From Paraburkholderia bannensis (GTDB taxonomy: Bacteria > Pseudomonadota > Gammaproteobacteria > Burkholderiales > Burkholderiaceae), in assembly GCF_014200455.1 (NCBI RefSeq), contig NZ_JACHBW010000017.1, forward strand, positions 97,231 to 161,230: a stretch of DNA of 64,000 bases, in the 5' to 3' direction. The notes beneath the pieces are model-generated. The model worked only from the letters and a program-made list of their open reading frames with translations. It was not told the origin of the DNA and made no database searches. Both the position numbers and the translations under genes were made by a program. The stretch's first letter is position 1, and each line of letters begins with the position of its first letter. Positions 48,991-57,730 of the stretch are shown one piece after another.

Positions 48991-49383
48991 TTATTCCGCT
49001 TCCTGGACGTTCTCTTCCGCGACTTCCGGACGGTCGAGCAGTTCGACCAGTGCCATCGGTGCGTTGTCGCCAACACGGAAACCGAACTTCAGGATACGCA
49101 GGTAGCCGCCCGGTCGGTTCGCGAAACGCGGACCGAGCACGTCGAACAGCTTCGTGACCGAGTCACGATCGCGCAGGCGGTTGAACGCCAGACGACGGTT
49201 TGCCAGCGAGGGCTTCTTGCCGAGCGTGATGAGGGGCTCGACAACCTTACGCAGTTCCTTCGCCTTCGGCAGCGTCGTCTTGATGACTTCGTGCTCGATC
49301 AGCGAGTTGGACATGTTACGGAGCATTGCCAGACGGTGGCTGCTCGTGCGGTTCAGTTTCCGCAGACCATGACGGTGACGCAT
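48991..49383 (-). CDS. rplQ: Ribosomal protein L17
   Basis: 50S subunit protein near the polypeptide exit. The 130 residues open MRHRHGLRKLNRTSSHRLAM and contain NMSNSLIEHEVIKTTLPKAK and NRRLAFNRLRD, standard L17 segments. Length is normal for Burkholderia, a little longer than in E. coli through an acidic tail (ELLDRPEVAEENVQEAE). Last gene of the alpha operon, 141 bp after rpoA. Confidence 0.99.
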   Translation of the reverse strand: MRHRHGLRKLNRTSSHRLAMLRNMSNSLIEHEVIKTTLPKAKELRKVVEPLITLGKKPSLANRRLAFNRLRDRDSVTKLFDVLGPRFANRPGGYLRILKFGFRVGDNAPMALVELLDRPEVAEENVQEAE

Positions 49384-49524
49384 TTCAATTTCCTTGAAAC
49401 AAAGTTTTAGTCCAGCTCTTCTATCGCCTCACCACAACGCGAGGCACGGGCCGGTACAGAAAAAAGGCAAGACGCGGATTCTAAAGGAAAATCCGCGTCC
49501 CTGCCACATTACTTACTTGTCGAC

Positions 49525-50502
49525 TTATTTGTCGAGACCAGCCGGCGGCCAGTTTTCGAGCTTCATGCCGAGCGTGAGACCGCGCGAAGCGAGCACTTCC
49601 TTGATCTCGTTGAGCGACTTGCGACCCAGATTCGGGGTCTTGAGAAGCTCGTTCTCGGTACGCTGGATCAGGTCGCCGATGTAGTAGATGTTCTCGGCCT
49701 TCAGGCAGTTCGCCGAGCGAACCGTGAGTTCGAGATCGTCCACCGGACGCAGCAGGATCGGATCGATCTGCGGCGCGCGCGACGGCGCTTCCGCCGCCGT
49801 TTCGGTGCCTTCCAGTGCAGCGAACACCGACAGCTGATCCACGAGGATGCGAGCCGACTGGCGGATCGCCTCCTCAGGCGAGATCACGCCGTTGGTTTCG
49901 ATGTTCATCACGAGCTTGTCGAGGTCGGTACGCTGCTCGACACGCGCGCTTTCCACGGCGTAGCTCACGCGGCGAACCGGCGAGAACGACGCGTCCAGGA
50001 CGATGCGGCCGATGATCTTGGCCGATTCGTCGCCGTAACGGCGCACGTTGCCCGGCACGTAGCCGCGGCCCTTCTCGATCTTGATCTGCACGTCGAGCTT
50101 GCCGCCCTTCGTCAGATGCGCAACGACGTGTTCCGGGTTGATGACTTCGCAGTCGTGCGAGAGTTCGATGTCGCCAGCGGTGACAACGCCTTCGCCTTCC
50201 TTGCGCAGCGTAACCGTCACTTCGTCACGGTTATGCAGCTTGAAGACCACGCCCTTCAGGTTCAACAGCAGGTTGACCACATCCTCTTGCACACCGTCGA
50301 GCGTCGAATATTCGTGCACGACGCCTGCGATCGTCACTTCGGTCGGCGCGTAGCCCACCATCGACGACAGCAGAACGCGCCGAAGCGCGTTACCCAAGGT
50401 ATGGCCATAACCGCGTTCGAACGGCTCCATGACCACTTTCGCGTGGTTGTCGCCGAGCGATTCCACAGCGATGATCTTGGGTTTCAACAAACTGGTTTGC
50501 AT
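49525..50502 (-). CDS. rpoA: RNA polymerase alpha subunit
   Basis: Assembles RNA polymerase and binds UP elements and activators. The 325-residue protein has the N-terminal dimerisation domain (GYGHTLGNALRRVLLSSMVG, VEQRTDLDKLVMNIETNG) and the C-terminal DNA-binding domain (LRPVDDLELTVRSANCLKAE, NLGRKSLNEIKEVLASRGL). Complete. A 124-bp gap ahead of it holds alternative RNA structures that could set its expression relative to rpsD. Confidence 0.99.
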   Translation of the reverse strand: MQTSLLKPKIIAVESLGDNHAKVVMEPFERGYGHTLGNALRRVLLSSMVGYAPTEVTIAGVVHEYSTLDGVQEDVVNLLLNLKGVVFKLHNRDEVTVTLRKEGEGVVTAGDIELSHDCEVINPEHVVAHLTKGGKLDVQIKIEKGRGYVPGNVRRYGDESAKIIGRIVLDASFSPVRRVSYAVESARVEQRTDLDKLVMNIETNGVISPEEAIRQSARILVDQLSVFAALEGTETAAEAPSRAPQIDPILLRPVDDLELTVRSANCLKAENIYYIGDLIQRTENELLKTPNLGRKSLNEIKEVLASRGLTLGMKLENWPPAGLDK

Positions 50503-50521
50503 AGGTTTTCCTTTTCAATAC

Positions 50522-50615
50522 CCTCGGCTCGTTACACCGATAAGGCTGAGATGGCCACAACCTGAAAAAAACAGCCGAGGCCACCTCCTGCGCGAAGCAC
50601 AGAGGCTACCCCGGC
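50522..50615 (-). promoter_or_regulatory. Possible attenuator between rpsD and rpoA
   Basis: On the minus strand a segment CCTCGGCT (50573-50580) directly precedes seven T residues (50565-50571). It can pair upstream with GCCGGGG (50609-50615, one G-T pair), making a terminator-like stem around an inner CCTC/GAGG hairpin, or downstream with AGCCGAGG (50522-50529), a perfect 8-bp match that would break the terminator. The two pairings exclude each other. Regulation by S4 or another factor is inference. Confidence 0.45.
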
Positions 50616-50626
50616 CGTCAATTCGA

Positions 50627-51250
50627 TTAACGCGAATACAATTCGACGATCAGGCTTTCGTTGATGTCGCCAGCGATGTCGCTGCGCTCCGGCACGCTCT
50701 TGAACGTACCTTCGAACTTCTTCGAGTCGACTGCAACCCAACCTGCGATGCCACCTTGCTCTGCCAGCGACAGCGCTTCAGCGATACGCACTTGCTTCTT
50801 CGCCTTTTCGCGAACAGCAATGACGTCGCCTGCCTTCACTTGCATCGACGGGATGTTCGCGACGACGCCATTCAGCGTGAGAGCCTTGTGGCTCACGAGC
50901 TGACGCGCTTCAGCGCGGGTCGATGCGAAGCCCATGCGGTACACGACGTTGTCGAGACGCGATTCGAGCAGTTGCAGCAGGTTTTCGCCGGTCGCGCCCT
51001 TGCGGCGGTCAGCTTCAGCGAAGTAGCGGCGGAACTGGCGTTCCAGCACGCCGTAGATACGCTTCACTTTTTGCTTTTCGCGCAGCTGCGTGCCGTAGTC
51101 GGACGTACGAGCGCCCGACGTGCGGCCGTGCTGGCCAGGCTTGCTGTCAAGCTTGCACTTGTCAGCGAGCGAGCGGCGTGCGCTCTTCAGGAAGAGGTCG
51201 GTGCCTTCACGGCGGGACAGCTTGGCCTTCGGGCCGATATAACGTGCCAC
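50627..51250 (-). CDS. rpsD: Ribosomal protein S4
   Basis: 30S assembly protein that binds 16S rRNA early; in other bacteria it also represses its own operon. The 207 residues have KLSRREGTDLFLK, GQHGRTSGARTSDYGTQLRE and the S4 RNA-binding domain (ESRLDNVVYRMGFASTRAEA, QLVSHKALTLNG). Complete, in usual order rpsK-rpsD-rpoA. The rpsK-rpsD gap is 165 bp without a clear feature. Confidence 0.99.
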   Translation of the reverse strand: MARYIGPKAKLSRREGTDLFLKSARRSLADKCKLDSKPGQHGRTSGARTSDYGTQLREKQKVKRIYGVLERQFRRYFAEADRRKGATGENLLQLLESRLDNVVYRMGFASTRAEARQLVSHKALTLNGVVANIPSMQVKAGDVIAVREKAKKQVRIAEALSLAEQGGIAGWVAVDSKKFEGTFKSVPERSDIAGDINESLIVELYSR

Positions 51251-51415
51251 GTTGCTTTCCTTCGATAATTAATCACGCAAAGCCTGAGACGGGGAGACCC
51301 CGCGGCTAGCGCTAGTTCGACCCTTTGGACCGAACGGTGGGCTTAGTCAATTCAATAGCGCCGAGAGCCTGGGACGCCGTTACCGGCGGCTCAGGCAGTC
51401 GGCAAGCGCGACGCC

Positions 51416-51820
51416 TTAGATACGACGGCGCTTCGGCGGACGGCAGCCGTTGTGCGGGACCGGCGTCACGTCGGAGATCGCGGTGATCTTGATGCCAAGA
51501 CCATGCAGCGCGCGCACCGCCGATTCGCGACCCGGGCCGGGGCCCTTGATACGCACTTCGAGGTTCTTGACGCCGTATTCCATTGCAACACGGCCAGCCG
51601 ATTCAGCTGCGACCTGAGCTGCGAAGGGCGTCGACTTACGCGAACCCTTGAAGCCCTGACCGCCCGACGTTGCCCAGGCAAGTGCATTGCCTTGACGATC
51701 GGTGATCGTGATGATCGTGTTGTTGAACGACGCGTGAACGTGAACCACGCCCTCGGCGACGTTCTTCTTAACCTTCTTGCGAACGCGTTGCGCCGCGGAG
51801 TTGTTCGAAGCCTTAGCCAT
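51416..51820 (-). CDS. rpsK: Ribosomal protein S11
   Basis: Platform protein of the 30S subunit. The 134 residues include GVVHVHASFNNTIITITDRQ, ALAWATSGGQGFKGSRKSTP and the C-terminal SAVRALHGLGIKITAISDVT plus HNGCRPPKRRR. Complete. It follows rpsM by 28 bp. Confidence 0.99.
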   Translation of the reverse strand: MAKASNNSAAQRVRKKVKKNVAEGVVHVHASFNNTIITITDRQGNALAWATSGGQGFKGSRKSTPFAAQVAAESAGRVAMEYGVKNLEVRIKGPGPGRESAVRALHGLGIKITAISDVTPVPHNGCRPPKRRRI

Positions 51821-51848
51821 TACGTTTTCCTGTAACTGTCAGAACCGC

Positions 51849-52214
51849 TTACTTCTTCAGCGACTGTGCTGCGCGGCGCGGACCCTTGCGCGTACGTGCG
51901 TTGGTGCGCGTACGTTGACCACGCAGGGGCAGGCCCTTGCGATGGCGCACGCCGCGGTAGCAGCCAAGGTCCATCAGGCGCTTGATGTTCATCGTCGTTT
52001 CACGGCGCAGATCGCCTTCGACAACAAACTTGCCCACTTCCTCACGCAGCTTTTCCAGATCCGCGTCGTTCAGGTCCTTGACCTTCTTGTTAAACGGCAC
52101 ACCCGCTGCCACGCAGATGTTGCGCGAGCGCGTGCGGCCAACACCGAAAATTGCCGTCAGGCCGATTTCAGTGTGCTGGTGGTTCGGGATGTTAACCCCT
52201 GCGATACGAGCCAT
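51849..52214 (-). CDS. rpsM: Ribosomal protein S13
   Basis: 30S head protein contacting the P-site tRNA and the 50S bridge. The 121 residues start MARIAGVNIPNHQHTEIGLT and end with the basic GLPLRGQRTRTNARTRKGPR tail. Complete. First protein of the alpha group proper, 35 bp after rpmJ. Confidence 0.99.
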   Translation of the reverse strand: MARIAGVNIPNHQHTEIGLTAIFGVGRTRSRNICVAAGVPFNKKVKDLNDADLEKLREEVGKFVVEGDLRRETTMNIKRLMDLGCYRGVRHRKGLPLRGQRTRTNARTRKGPRRAAQSLKK

Positions 52215-52249
52215 TGTTTTTCCTCAAACAAAAAGCGCAAGCGCGCTGA

Positions 52250-52366
52250 TCAGCCTTGACGCTGCTTGTGGCGCGGGTCCGTGCTGCAGATCACGCGAAC
52301 GACGCCGTTGCGCTTGATGATCTTGCAGTTACGGCAAATGCGCTTTACCGATGCCATCACTTTCAT
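52250..52366 (-). CDS. rpmJ: Ribosomal protein L36
   Basis: Smallest 50S protein, 38 residues, between infA and rpsM. It starts MKVMASVKRICRNCKIIKRN and ends in DPRHKQRQG. It has the zinc-ribbon ligands Cys11, Cys14, Cys27 and a histidine at about 33 (C+ form, zinc-binding). Too short for most gene finders but identity and position are unambiguous. Confidence 0.98.
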   Translation of the reverse strand: MKVMASVKRICRNCKIIKRNGVVRVICSTDPRHKQRQG

Positions 52367-52386
52367 GATATTACCCTTTTTCTAAA

Positions 52387-52605
52387 TCACTTCGCCCGGA
52401 ACACGATCCGCGCACGCGACAGATCGTAAGGCGTCAACTCAACCGTCACCTTGTCGCCCGGAAGAATACGGATGTAGTGCATCCGCATTTTCCCGGAAAT
52501 ATGCCCCAGAACGACATGGCCGTTTTCCAACTTCACCCGGAAGGTTGCGTTGGGGAGGTTTTCGATGACCTCACCCTGCATCTGGATTACATCGTCTTTG
52601 GCCAT
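52387..52605 (-). CDS. infA: Translation initiation factor IF-1
   Basis: OB-fold factor that occupies the ribosomal A site during initiation. The 72 residues include IQMQGEVIENLPNATFRVKL, VLGHISGKMRMHYIRILPGD and LTPYDLSRARIVFRAK, the complete IF-1 sequence. It sits seven bases after secY, as in other betaproteobacteria, where a second infA copy often exists elsewhere. Confidence 0.98.
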   Translation of the reverse strand: MAKDDVIQMQGEVIENLPNATFRVKLENGHVVLGHISGKMRMHYIRILPGDKVTVELTPYDLSRARIVFRAK

Positions 52606-52611
52606 ATGTCC

Positions 52612-53958
52612 TTACCGCATCGGGACTCCACCGCCCTTGAAGTTAGCCTTCTTGAGCAGGGACTCATATTGTTGCGACATAACGTACGACTGCACCTGCG
52701 CCATGAAGTCCATTGTGACGACGACAATGATCAGCAGCGACGTGCCACCAAAATAAAACGGCACATTCCAGCGCAGAACCAGAAACTCCGGCAACAGGCA
52801 GACGAACACGATATAGATCGCACCGGCCAGCGTCAGACGCGTGAGGATGCGGTCGATATAGCGAGCCGTCTGATCGCCCGGGCGGATGCCAGGTACGAAC
52901 GCGCCACTCTTCTTCAGGTTGTCGGCCGTTTCCCTGCTGTTGAACACCAGAGCGGTGTAGAAGAAGCAGAAGAAAACGATCGCCAACGCATACAGCAACA
53001 CATACACGGGCTGACCAGGCTTGAGAGCTTCGGCCACGTTGTGCAGTGTGTTCGCGAACCAGCTGTCTCGCGAACCTGAACTAAACCAGTTCAGGATGGT
53101 TGCCGGGAACAGGATGATCGACGATGCAAAGATCGGCGGAATCACGCCCGACATGTTCAACTTAAGCGGCAGGTGCGACGACTGCCCACCGTAAATCTTG
53201 TTGCCAACCTGACGCTTCGCATAGTTCACGAGGATCTTGCGCTGGCCGCGTTCAATGAACACCACCAGGTACGTCACGGCTGCGATCAGCGCCACGATGA
53301 TGATCGCCGAGACCGGGCCCATCGAGCCGGTTTGCACCAGCGAGAAGAGACCGCCGATCGCGTTCGGGAAGCCCGCTGCGATCCCGCCGAAGATGATGAT
53401 CGAGATACCGTTGCCAAGCCCGCGTTCCGTGATCTGCTCGCCAAGCCACATCAGGAACATCGTGCCGGTCACCAGAGTCACGACCGTCGTCAAGCGGAAC
53501 ACCATGCCCGGATCGATCACGAGAGCCGGCTGGTTTTCCAGCGCGACCGCAATGCCGAAGGCCTGAAAGGTCGCCAGCACTACCGTGAAGACCCGCGTGT
53601 ACTGCGTGATCTTGCGTTGTCCAGCCTGCCCTTCCTTCTTCAGCGCTTCGAGCTGGGGCGAGACAATCGCCATCAGCTGCAGGATGATCGACGCCGAGAT
53701 ATACGGCATCACACCCAGCGCGAAGACCGTAAAGCGAGACAGTGCGCCGCCCGAGAACATGTTGAACATGCCAAGGATGCCGCCTGACTGGCTTTGGAAG
53801 AGCTTCGCCAGTTGGTCCGGGTCGATGCCCGGCACCGGAATGTGCGCGCCGATACGATAAACGACCAACGCCAGCAGCAAGAACATTGCACGCCGGCGCA
53901 GGTCGCCGAACTTCGGAGCGCTGCGACCGGTTTTTGCGAGACTCGGGCTGTTAGCCAA
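52612..53958 (-). CDS. secY: SecY, protein translocase channel subunit
   Basis: Central pore of the Sec translocon. The 448-residue protein has ten membrane helices and the SecY signatures RIGAHIPVPGIDP (first helix and plug), GIGNGISIIIF-type motif as GLGNGISIIIFGGIAAG, and VPFYFGGTSLLIIVVVTMDF near the end. Complete. It lies within the ribosomal block between rplO and infA, so membrane targeting capacity is tied to ribosome supply. Confidence 0.99.
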   Translation of the reverse strand: MANSPSLAKTGRSAPKFGDLRRRAMFLLLALVVYRIGAHIPVPGIDPDQLAKLFQSQSGGILGMFNMFSGGALSRFTVFALGVMPYISASIILQLMAIVSPQLEALKKEGQAGQRKITQYTRVFTVVLATFQAFGIAVALENQPALVIDPGMVFRLTTVVTLVTGTMFLMWLGEQITERGLGNGISIIIFGGIAAGFPNAIGGLFSLVQTGSMGPVSAIIIVALIAAVTYLVVFIERGQRKILVNYAKRQVGNKIYGGQSSHLPLKLNMSGVIPPIFASSIILFPATILNWFSSGSRDSWFANTLHNVAEALKPGQPVYVLLYALAIVFFCFFYTALVFNSRETADNLKKSGAFVPGIRPGDQTARYIDRILTRLTLAGAIYIVFVCLLPEFLVLRWNVPFYFGGTSLLIIVVVTMDFMAQVQSYVMSQQYESLLKKANFKGGGVPMR

Positions 53959-54017
53959 GTAGCTTCTCCGATGCAGATGTTAGTGACGGCGGGCAAGCCC
54001 GCACTCACCACTCACAA

Positions 54018-54458
54018 TCACTCGGCAAAAGAACCGCCTGCTGCTTCGATCGCAGCACGCGCATTCTTCGTCGCACCCAGGCCCTTGACCACGACCTTGC
54101 GCTTGATCTCACCGGTGGCGATGATCTTTGCGGAACGGGTCATTTCGCCAACGAGGCCTGCCTGCTTGAGAGCCAGCAGATCGATTTCGTCGACCGGCAG
54201 CTTCTCGATGTCGGCGAGACGCACTTCACCAACGAATTCCTTCGTCAGCGAGGTGAAGCCACGCTTCGGCAGACGACGCTGCAGAGGCATCTGACCGCCT
54301 TCGAAGCCGACTTTGTGGAAGCCGCCCGAACGCGATTTCTGACCCTTGTGACCACGGCCAGCGGTCTTGCCGAGGCCGGAGCCGATGCCGCGACCGACGC
54401 GACGCTTTGCGTGCTTCGCGCCTTCTGCCGGCTTCAGGTTATTCAATTCCATTTTCAA
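54018..54458 (-). CDS. rplO: Ribosomal protein L15
   Basis: Late-assembling 50S protein. The 146 residues contain the Gly-rich RNA-binding N-terminus (RRVGRGIGSGLGKTAGRGHK) and GFEGGQMPLQRRLPKRGF. Complete. Between rpmD (21 bp) and secY (59 bp). Confidence 0.99.
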   Translation of the reverse strand: MKMELNNLKPAEGAKHAKRRVGRGIGSGLGKTAGRGHKGQKSRSGGFHKVGFEGGQMPLQRRLPKRGFTSLTKEFVGEVRLADIEKLPVDEIDLLALKQAGLVGEMTRSAKIIATGEIKRKVVVKGLGATKNARAAIEAAGGSFAE

Positions 54459-54479
54459 CTCCTGGAGTCCTGGTCGGGC

Positions 54480-54662
54480 TTAGCCGATGACCTTGACGAG
54501 GTACGAGACCTTGTTGATCATGCCGCGCACTGCCGGCGTGTCCTGCAGCTCGGAGACCGAGTTCAGGCGGCGCAGGCCGAGACCGCGCACAGTGGCACGG
54601 TGCGTATCGCGGGTCCCAATCAGGCTCTTGACGAGCTGAACCTTGACAGTTTTTTCAGACAT
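54480..54662 (-). CDS. rpmD: Ribosomal protein L30
   Basis: Small 50S protein of 60 residues. I start it at MSEKTVKVQLVKSLIGTRDT (54662); the in-frame ATG three codons upstream is not needed. It contains RATVRGLGLRRLNS and ends MINKVSYLVKVIG. Follows rpsE by 11 bp. Confidence 0.98.
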   Translation of the reverse strand: MSEKTVKVQLVKSLIGTRDTHRATVRGLGLRRLNSVSELQDTPAVRGMINKVSYLVKVIG

Positions 54663-54673
54663 AGTGTCCACCC

Positions 54674-55192
54674 TTAGCCCAGAATGTCTTCGACGGACTT
54701 GCCGCGCTTCGCCGCGATGTCAGCCGGGGTCGACTGCTTGCGCAGACCGTCCAGCGTGGCACGAACGAGGTTGTACGGGTTCGTCGAACCGTGGCTCTTG
54801 GCCACGACGTTCTGCACGCCCATCACGTCGAACACTGCGCGCATCGGGCCGCCGGCGATCACGCCCGTACCTGCCTTCGCCGGAGCGAGGAGGACGACCG
54901 ATGCGCCATGCTTGCCGTGCACTTCGTGTTGCAGGGTGCCGTTCTTCAGGGGCACCTTGAACATGTTGCGACGAGCTTGTTCCATCGCCTTCTGGACAGC
55001 GACGGGCACTTCTTTCGACTTGCCCTTGCCCATACCGACGCGGCCATCACCATCGCCAACCACGGTCAGTGCGGCGAAGCCGAGAATACGGCCACCCTTC
55101 ACGACCTTGGTCACGCGATTGACCGAAATCATTTTTTCACGAAGGCCGTCGTCGCGTTCGTCAGCCTGAACTTTCGCTTGCATCTTTGCCAT
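54674..55192 (-). CDS. rpsE: Ribosomal protein S5
   Basis: 30S protein at the mRNA entry with roles in decoding accuracy. The 172 residues have the DRBD-like N-terminal part (DGLREKMISVNRVTKVVKGG, GKGKSKEVPVAVQKAMEQA) and the C-terminal domain (GGPMRAVFDVMGVQNVVAKS). Complete. Confidence 0.99.
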   Translation of the reverse strand: MAKMQAKVQADERDDGLREKMISVNRVTKVVKGGRILGFAALTVVGDGDGRVGMGKGKSKEVPVAVQKAMEQARRNMFKVPLKNGTLQHEVHGKHGASVVLLAPAKAGTGVIAGGPMRAVFDVMGVQNVVAKSHGSTNPYNLVRATLDGLRKQSTPADIAAKRGKSVEDILG

Positions 55193-55206
55193 GACGAATT
55201 CCTTCC

Positions 55207-55572
55207 TTAGAACTTGAGCCCGGCTTCGCGCGCAGCATCAGCCAGCGCCTTGACGCGGCCGTGATAGCGGAAACCCGAGCGGTCAAAGGCGACGGATTCG
55301 ATGCCGGCGGCCTTAGCCTTTTCTGCAATACGCTTGCCGATCAGCGAAGCAGCGGCGACGTTGCCGCCCTTGCCCGACTGGTCAGCCAGTTGCGCACGCA
55401 CTTCGGCTTCAAGCGTCGACGCGCTGGCCAGCACCTTGGTGCCGCAGGGCGAGAACACTTGCGCATAGATGTGCGTGTTCGTGCGATGCACGGCCAGACG
55501 CGCGACCTGCAGCTCAGCGATCTTGAGACGCGTCTGACGAGCGCGGCGCAGGCGAGATTGAGTCTTATCCAT
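55207..55572 (-). CDS. rplR: Ribosomal protein L18
   Basis: 5S rRNA-binding protein of the 50S subunit. The 121 residues have the basic N-terminus (MDKTQSRLRRARQTRLKIAE), VHRTNTHIYAQVFSP and the C-terminal FDRSGFRYHGRVKALADAAR. Complete, 12 bp after rplF. Confidence 0.99.
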   Translation of the reverse strand: MDKTQSRLRRARQTRLKIAELQVARLAVHRTNTHIYAQVFSPCGTKVLASASTLEAEVRAQLADQSGKGGNVAAASLIGKRIAEKAKAAGIESVAFDRSGFRYHGRVKALADAAREAGLKF

Positions 55573-55584
55573 GATTGCGCACCC

Positions 55585-56115
55585 TTACTTCTTCTTCGTT
55601 TCTTTGAGGATCACGACCTCGTTGGCGTAACGCACACCCTTGCCCTTGTAGGGCTCCGGCGGGCGATAACCGCGCACTTCGGCAGCGGTCTGGCCAACTT
55701 TCTGCTTGTCGATCCCCTTGATCACGATTTCCGTTTGCGACGGGGTCTCGGCCTTGACGCCTTCCGGCATCTGGTGCACCACCGGGTGCGAGAAACCCAG
55801 CGACAGGTTCAGCTTGTCGCCTTGCGCTTGAGCACGGTAACCAACGCCAACCAGCGTCAGCTTGCGCTCAAAACCCTTCGTCACGCCTTGCACCATGTTC
55901 GCGACGATCGCGCGCATCGTGCCAGACATCGCATTTGCTTCGCGGCTGTCGTCGGTCGGCTCGAACTTGAGCTGACCGTCTTCGTTCACCACCTTCACGA
56001 GGCGGTTCGCAGCTTGCGAAATCGTACCCAGCGCGCCCTTGACGGTAATCTTCTCGTCGCTGAGCGTCGCTTCTGCGCCTTGCAGCGCGACCGGGCTCTT
56101 ACCTACTCGAGACAT
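55585..56115 (-). CDS. rplF: Ribosomal protein L6
   Basis: 50S protein near the factor-binding centre. The 176 residues have two L6 repeats and the C-terminal PEPYKGKGVRYANEVVILKE signature. Complete, 18 bp after rpsH. Confidence 0.99.
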   Translation of the reverse strand: MSRVGKSPVALQGAEATLSDEKITVKGALGTISQAANRLVKVVNEDGQLKFEPTDDSREANAMSGTMRAIVANMVQGVTKGFERKLTLVGVGYRAQAQGDKLNLSLGFSHPVVHQMPEGVKAETPSQTEIVIKGIDKQKVGQTAAEVRGYRPPEPYKGKGVRYANEVVILKETKKK

Positions 56116-56133
56116 GTTTCTTCTCCTTAGGTC

Positions 56134-56529
56134 TTAAGCGACGTAGCAGATAACTTCGCCGCCGACGCCAGTAGCGCGCGCCTTGCGGTCCGTCATCACA
56201 CCCTTGGGCGTCGACACGATCGCAACGCCCAGGCCATTCATGACCTGCGGGATGTCGTTACGGCCGCGGTACACGCGCAGACCCGGCTTCGAGACGCGTT
56301 CGATGCGCTCGATAACGGGACGGCCAGCGTAGTACTTCAACGCGATGTTCAATTCCGACTTCGCACCTTCGGTTTTCACCGCGAAGTCGTCGATATAACC
56401 TTCGTCCTTCAGAACCTGCGCAATCGCAATCTTCACTTTCGACGAGGGCATAGCAACCGAAACTTTCTCGACCATCTGCGCATTGCGGATGCGAGTCAGC
56501 ATATCGGCGATAGGATCACTCATGCTCAT
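56134..56529 (-). CDS. rpsH: Ribosomal protein S8
   Basis: Primary 16S rRNA binder; in E. coli it is also the translational repressor of the spc operon. The 131 residues start MSMSDPIADMLTRIRNAQMV and end in GLGVAIVSTPKGVMTDRKAR and VICYVA. Complete. Confidence 0.99.
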   Translation of the reverse strand: MSMSDPIADMLTRIRNAQMVEKVSVAMPSSKVKIAIAQVLKDEGYIDDFAVKTEGAKSELNIALKYYAGRPVIERIERVSKPGLRVYRGRNDIPQVMNGLGVAIVSTPKGVMTDRKARATGVGGEVICYVA

Positions 56530-56543
56530 TTATGTTTCTCCTA

Positions 56544-56849
56544 TTACCAGCTCGCCTTGGTGATGCCAGGGATCTCACCACGGAACGCGATTTCACGAAT
56601 CTTGTTACGTGCGAGACCGAATTTGCGGAACGTACCACGCGGACGACCCGTGATCGCGCAGCGGTTACGCTTGCGGGTCGGGTTCGAGTTGCGCGGCAGT
56701 TGTTGCAGTTCGAGGCGAGCTGCGTAACGCTCTTCTTCCGACTTGCTTTGGTCGTCGATGATCGCCTTCAGCTCTGCACGCTTCGGTGCAAATTTCGCTG
56801 CCAGACGAGCGCGCTTCTTTTCACGTTCGATCAGTGCCAGTTTAGCCAC
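56544..56849 (-). CDS. rpsN: Ribosomal protein S14
   Basis: 30S head protein. The 101-residue length and the lack of CxxC pairs show the long zinc-independent form. It ends with RCAITGRPRGTFRKFGLARN and GEIPGITKASW. Seven bases after rplE. Confidence 0.99.
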   Translation of the reverse strand: MAKLALIEREKKRARLAAKFAPKRAELKAIIDDQSKSEEERYAARLELQQLPRNSNPTRKRNRCAITGRPRGTFRKFGLARNKIREIAFRGEIPGITKASW

Positions 56850-56856
56850 GGTAACC

Positions 56857-57396
56857 TCAGTTGCGGAACGGGAACTTGAAGCCGGCGAGCAGTGCCTTTG
56901 CTTCTTCGTCGGTCTTCGCGGTCGTCGTGATGCTGATGTTCAGCCCACGCAGTGCGTCGATCTTGTCGTAGTCAATTTCGGGGAAAATGATCTGCTCTTT
57001 CACACCGATGTTGTAGTTACCACGGCCGTCGAACGCCTTGCCCGACACGCCACGGAAGTCGCGCACACGGGGGAGCGCAACCGTCACGAAACGGTCCAGG
57101 AATTCGTACATGGCATTGCCACGCAGGGTAACCATCGTGCCAATCGGGTAGCTTTCGCGGATCTTGAAACCAGCGATTGCCTTACGCGACTTGGTGATGA
57201 CGGGCTTCTGGCCGGCGATCTTCGTGAGGTCGCCAACGGCGTGCTCGAGGACCTTCTTGTCAGCGACGGCTTCACCCACACCCATGTTCAGGGTGATCTT
57301 GGTGAGGCGCGGCACTTCCATGACCGACTTGTAACCGAACTTCTCGATCAGGCCGGGAACGACCTTCTCTTTATAAAATTCTTGCAAACGTGCCAT
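56857..57396 (-). CDS. rplE: Ribosomal protein L5
   Basis: 5S rRNA-associated 50S protein that contacts S13 and the P-site tRNA. The 179 residues contain KITLNMGVGEAVADKKVLEH, ITKSRKAIAGFKIRESYPIG and IFPEIDYDKIDALRGLNISI. Complete, 16 bp after rplX. Confidence 0.99.
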   Translation of the reverse strand: MARLQEFYKEKVVPGLIEKFGYKSVMEVPRLTKITLNMGVGEAVADKKVLEHAVGDLTKIAGQKPVITKSRKAIAGFKIRESYPIGTMVTLRGNAMYEFLDRFVTVALPRVRDFRGVSGKAFDGRGNYNIGVKEQIIFPEIDYDKIDALRGLNISITTTAKTDEEAKALLAGFKFPFRN

Positions 57397-57412
57397 TTTT
57401 TACTCCGCAGCG

Positions 57413-57721
57413 TCAGGCGCTCAGGACAGCACCGGTCGTCTTCAGGAAACGAACCTTCTTGTCCCCTTCGACCTTGATGCCCACGCGCGACGGCTTGCCG
57501 TTCGCGTCGACCAATGCGACGTTCGAGATAGCCAGCGGCATAGCCTTGGCTTCCACGCCACCCGTCGTACCCTTCATGGGGTTCGGCTTAACATGCTTTT
57601 TAGCGATGTTGATGCCTTCGACAGTAACGCGCTCTTCGCCGATGGCGACCACGACACCGCGCTTGCCCTTGTCTTTGCCAGTGACGACGATAACTTCGTC
57701 ACCCTTGCGAATCTTGTTCAT
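57413..57721 (-). CDS. rplX: Ribosomal protein L24
   Basis: Assembly initiator of the 50S subunit with a KOW motif. The 102 residues start MNKIRKGDEVIVVTGKDKGK, continue RGVVVAI and KHVKPNP, and end FLKTTGAVLSA. Complete, nine bases after rplN. Confidence 0.99.
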   Translation of the reverse strand: MNKIRKGDEVIVVTGKDKGKRGVVVAIGEERVTVEGINIAKKHVKPNPMKGTTGGVEAKAMPLAISNVALVDANGKPSRVGIKVEGDKKVRFLKTTGAVLSA

Positions 57722-57730
57722 CGCGACTCC

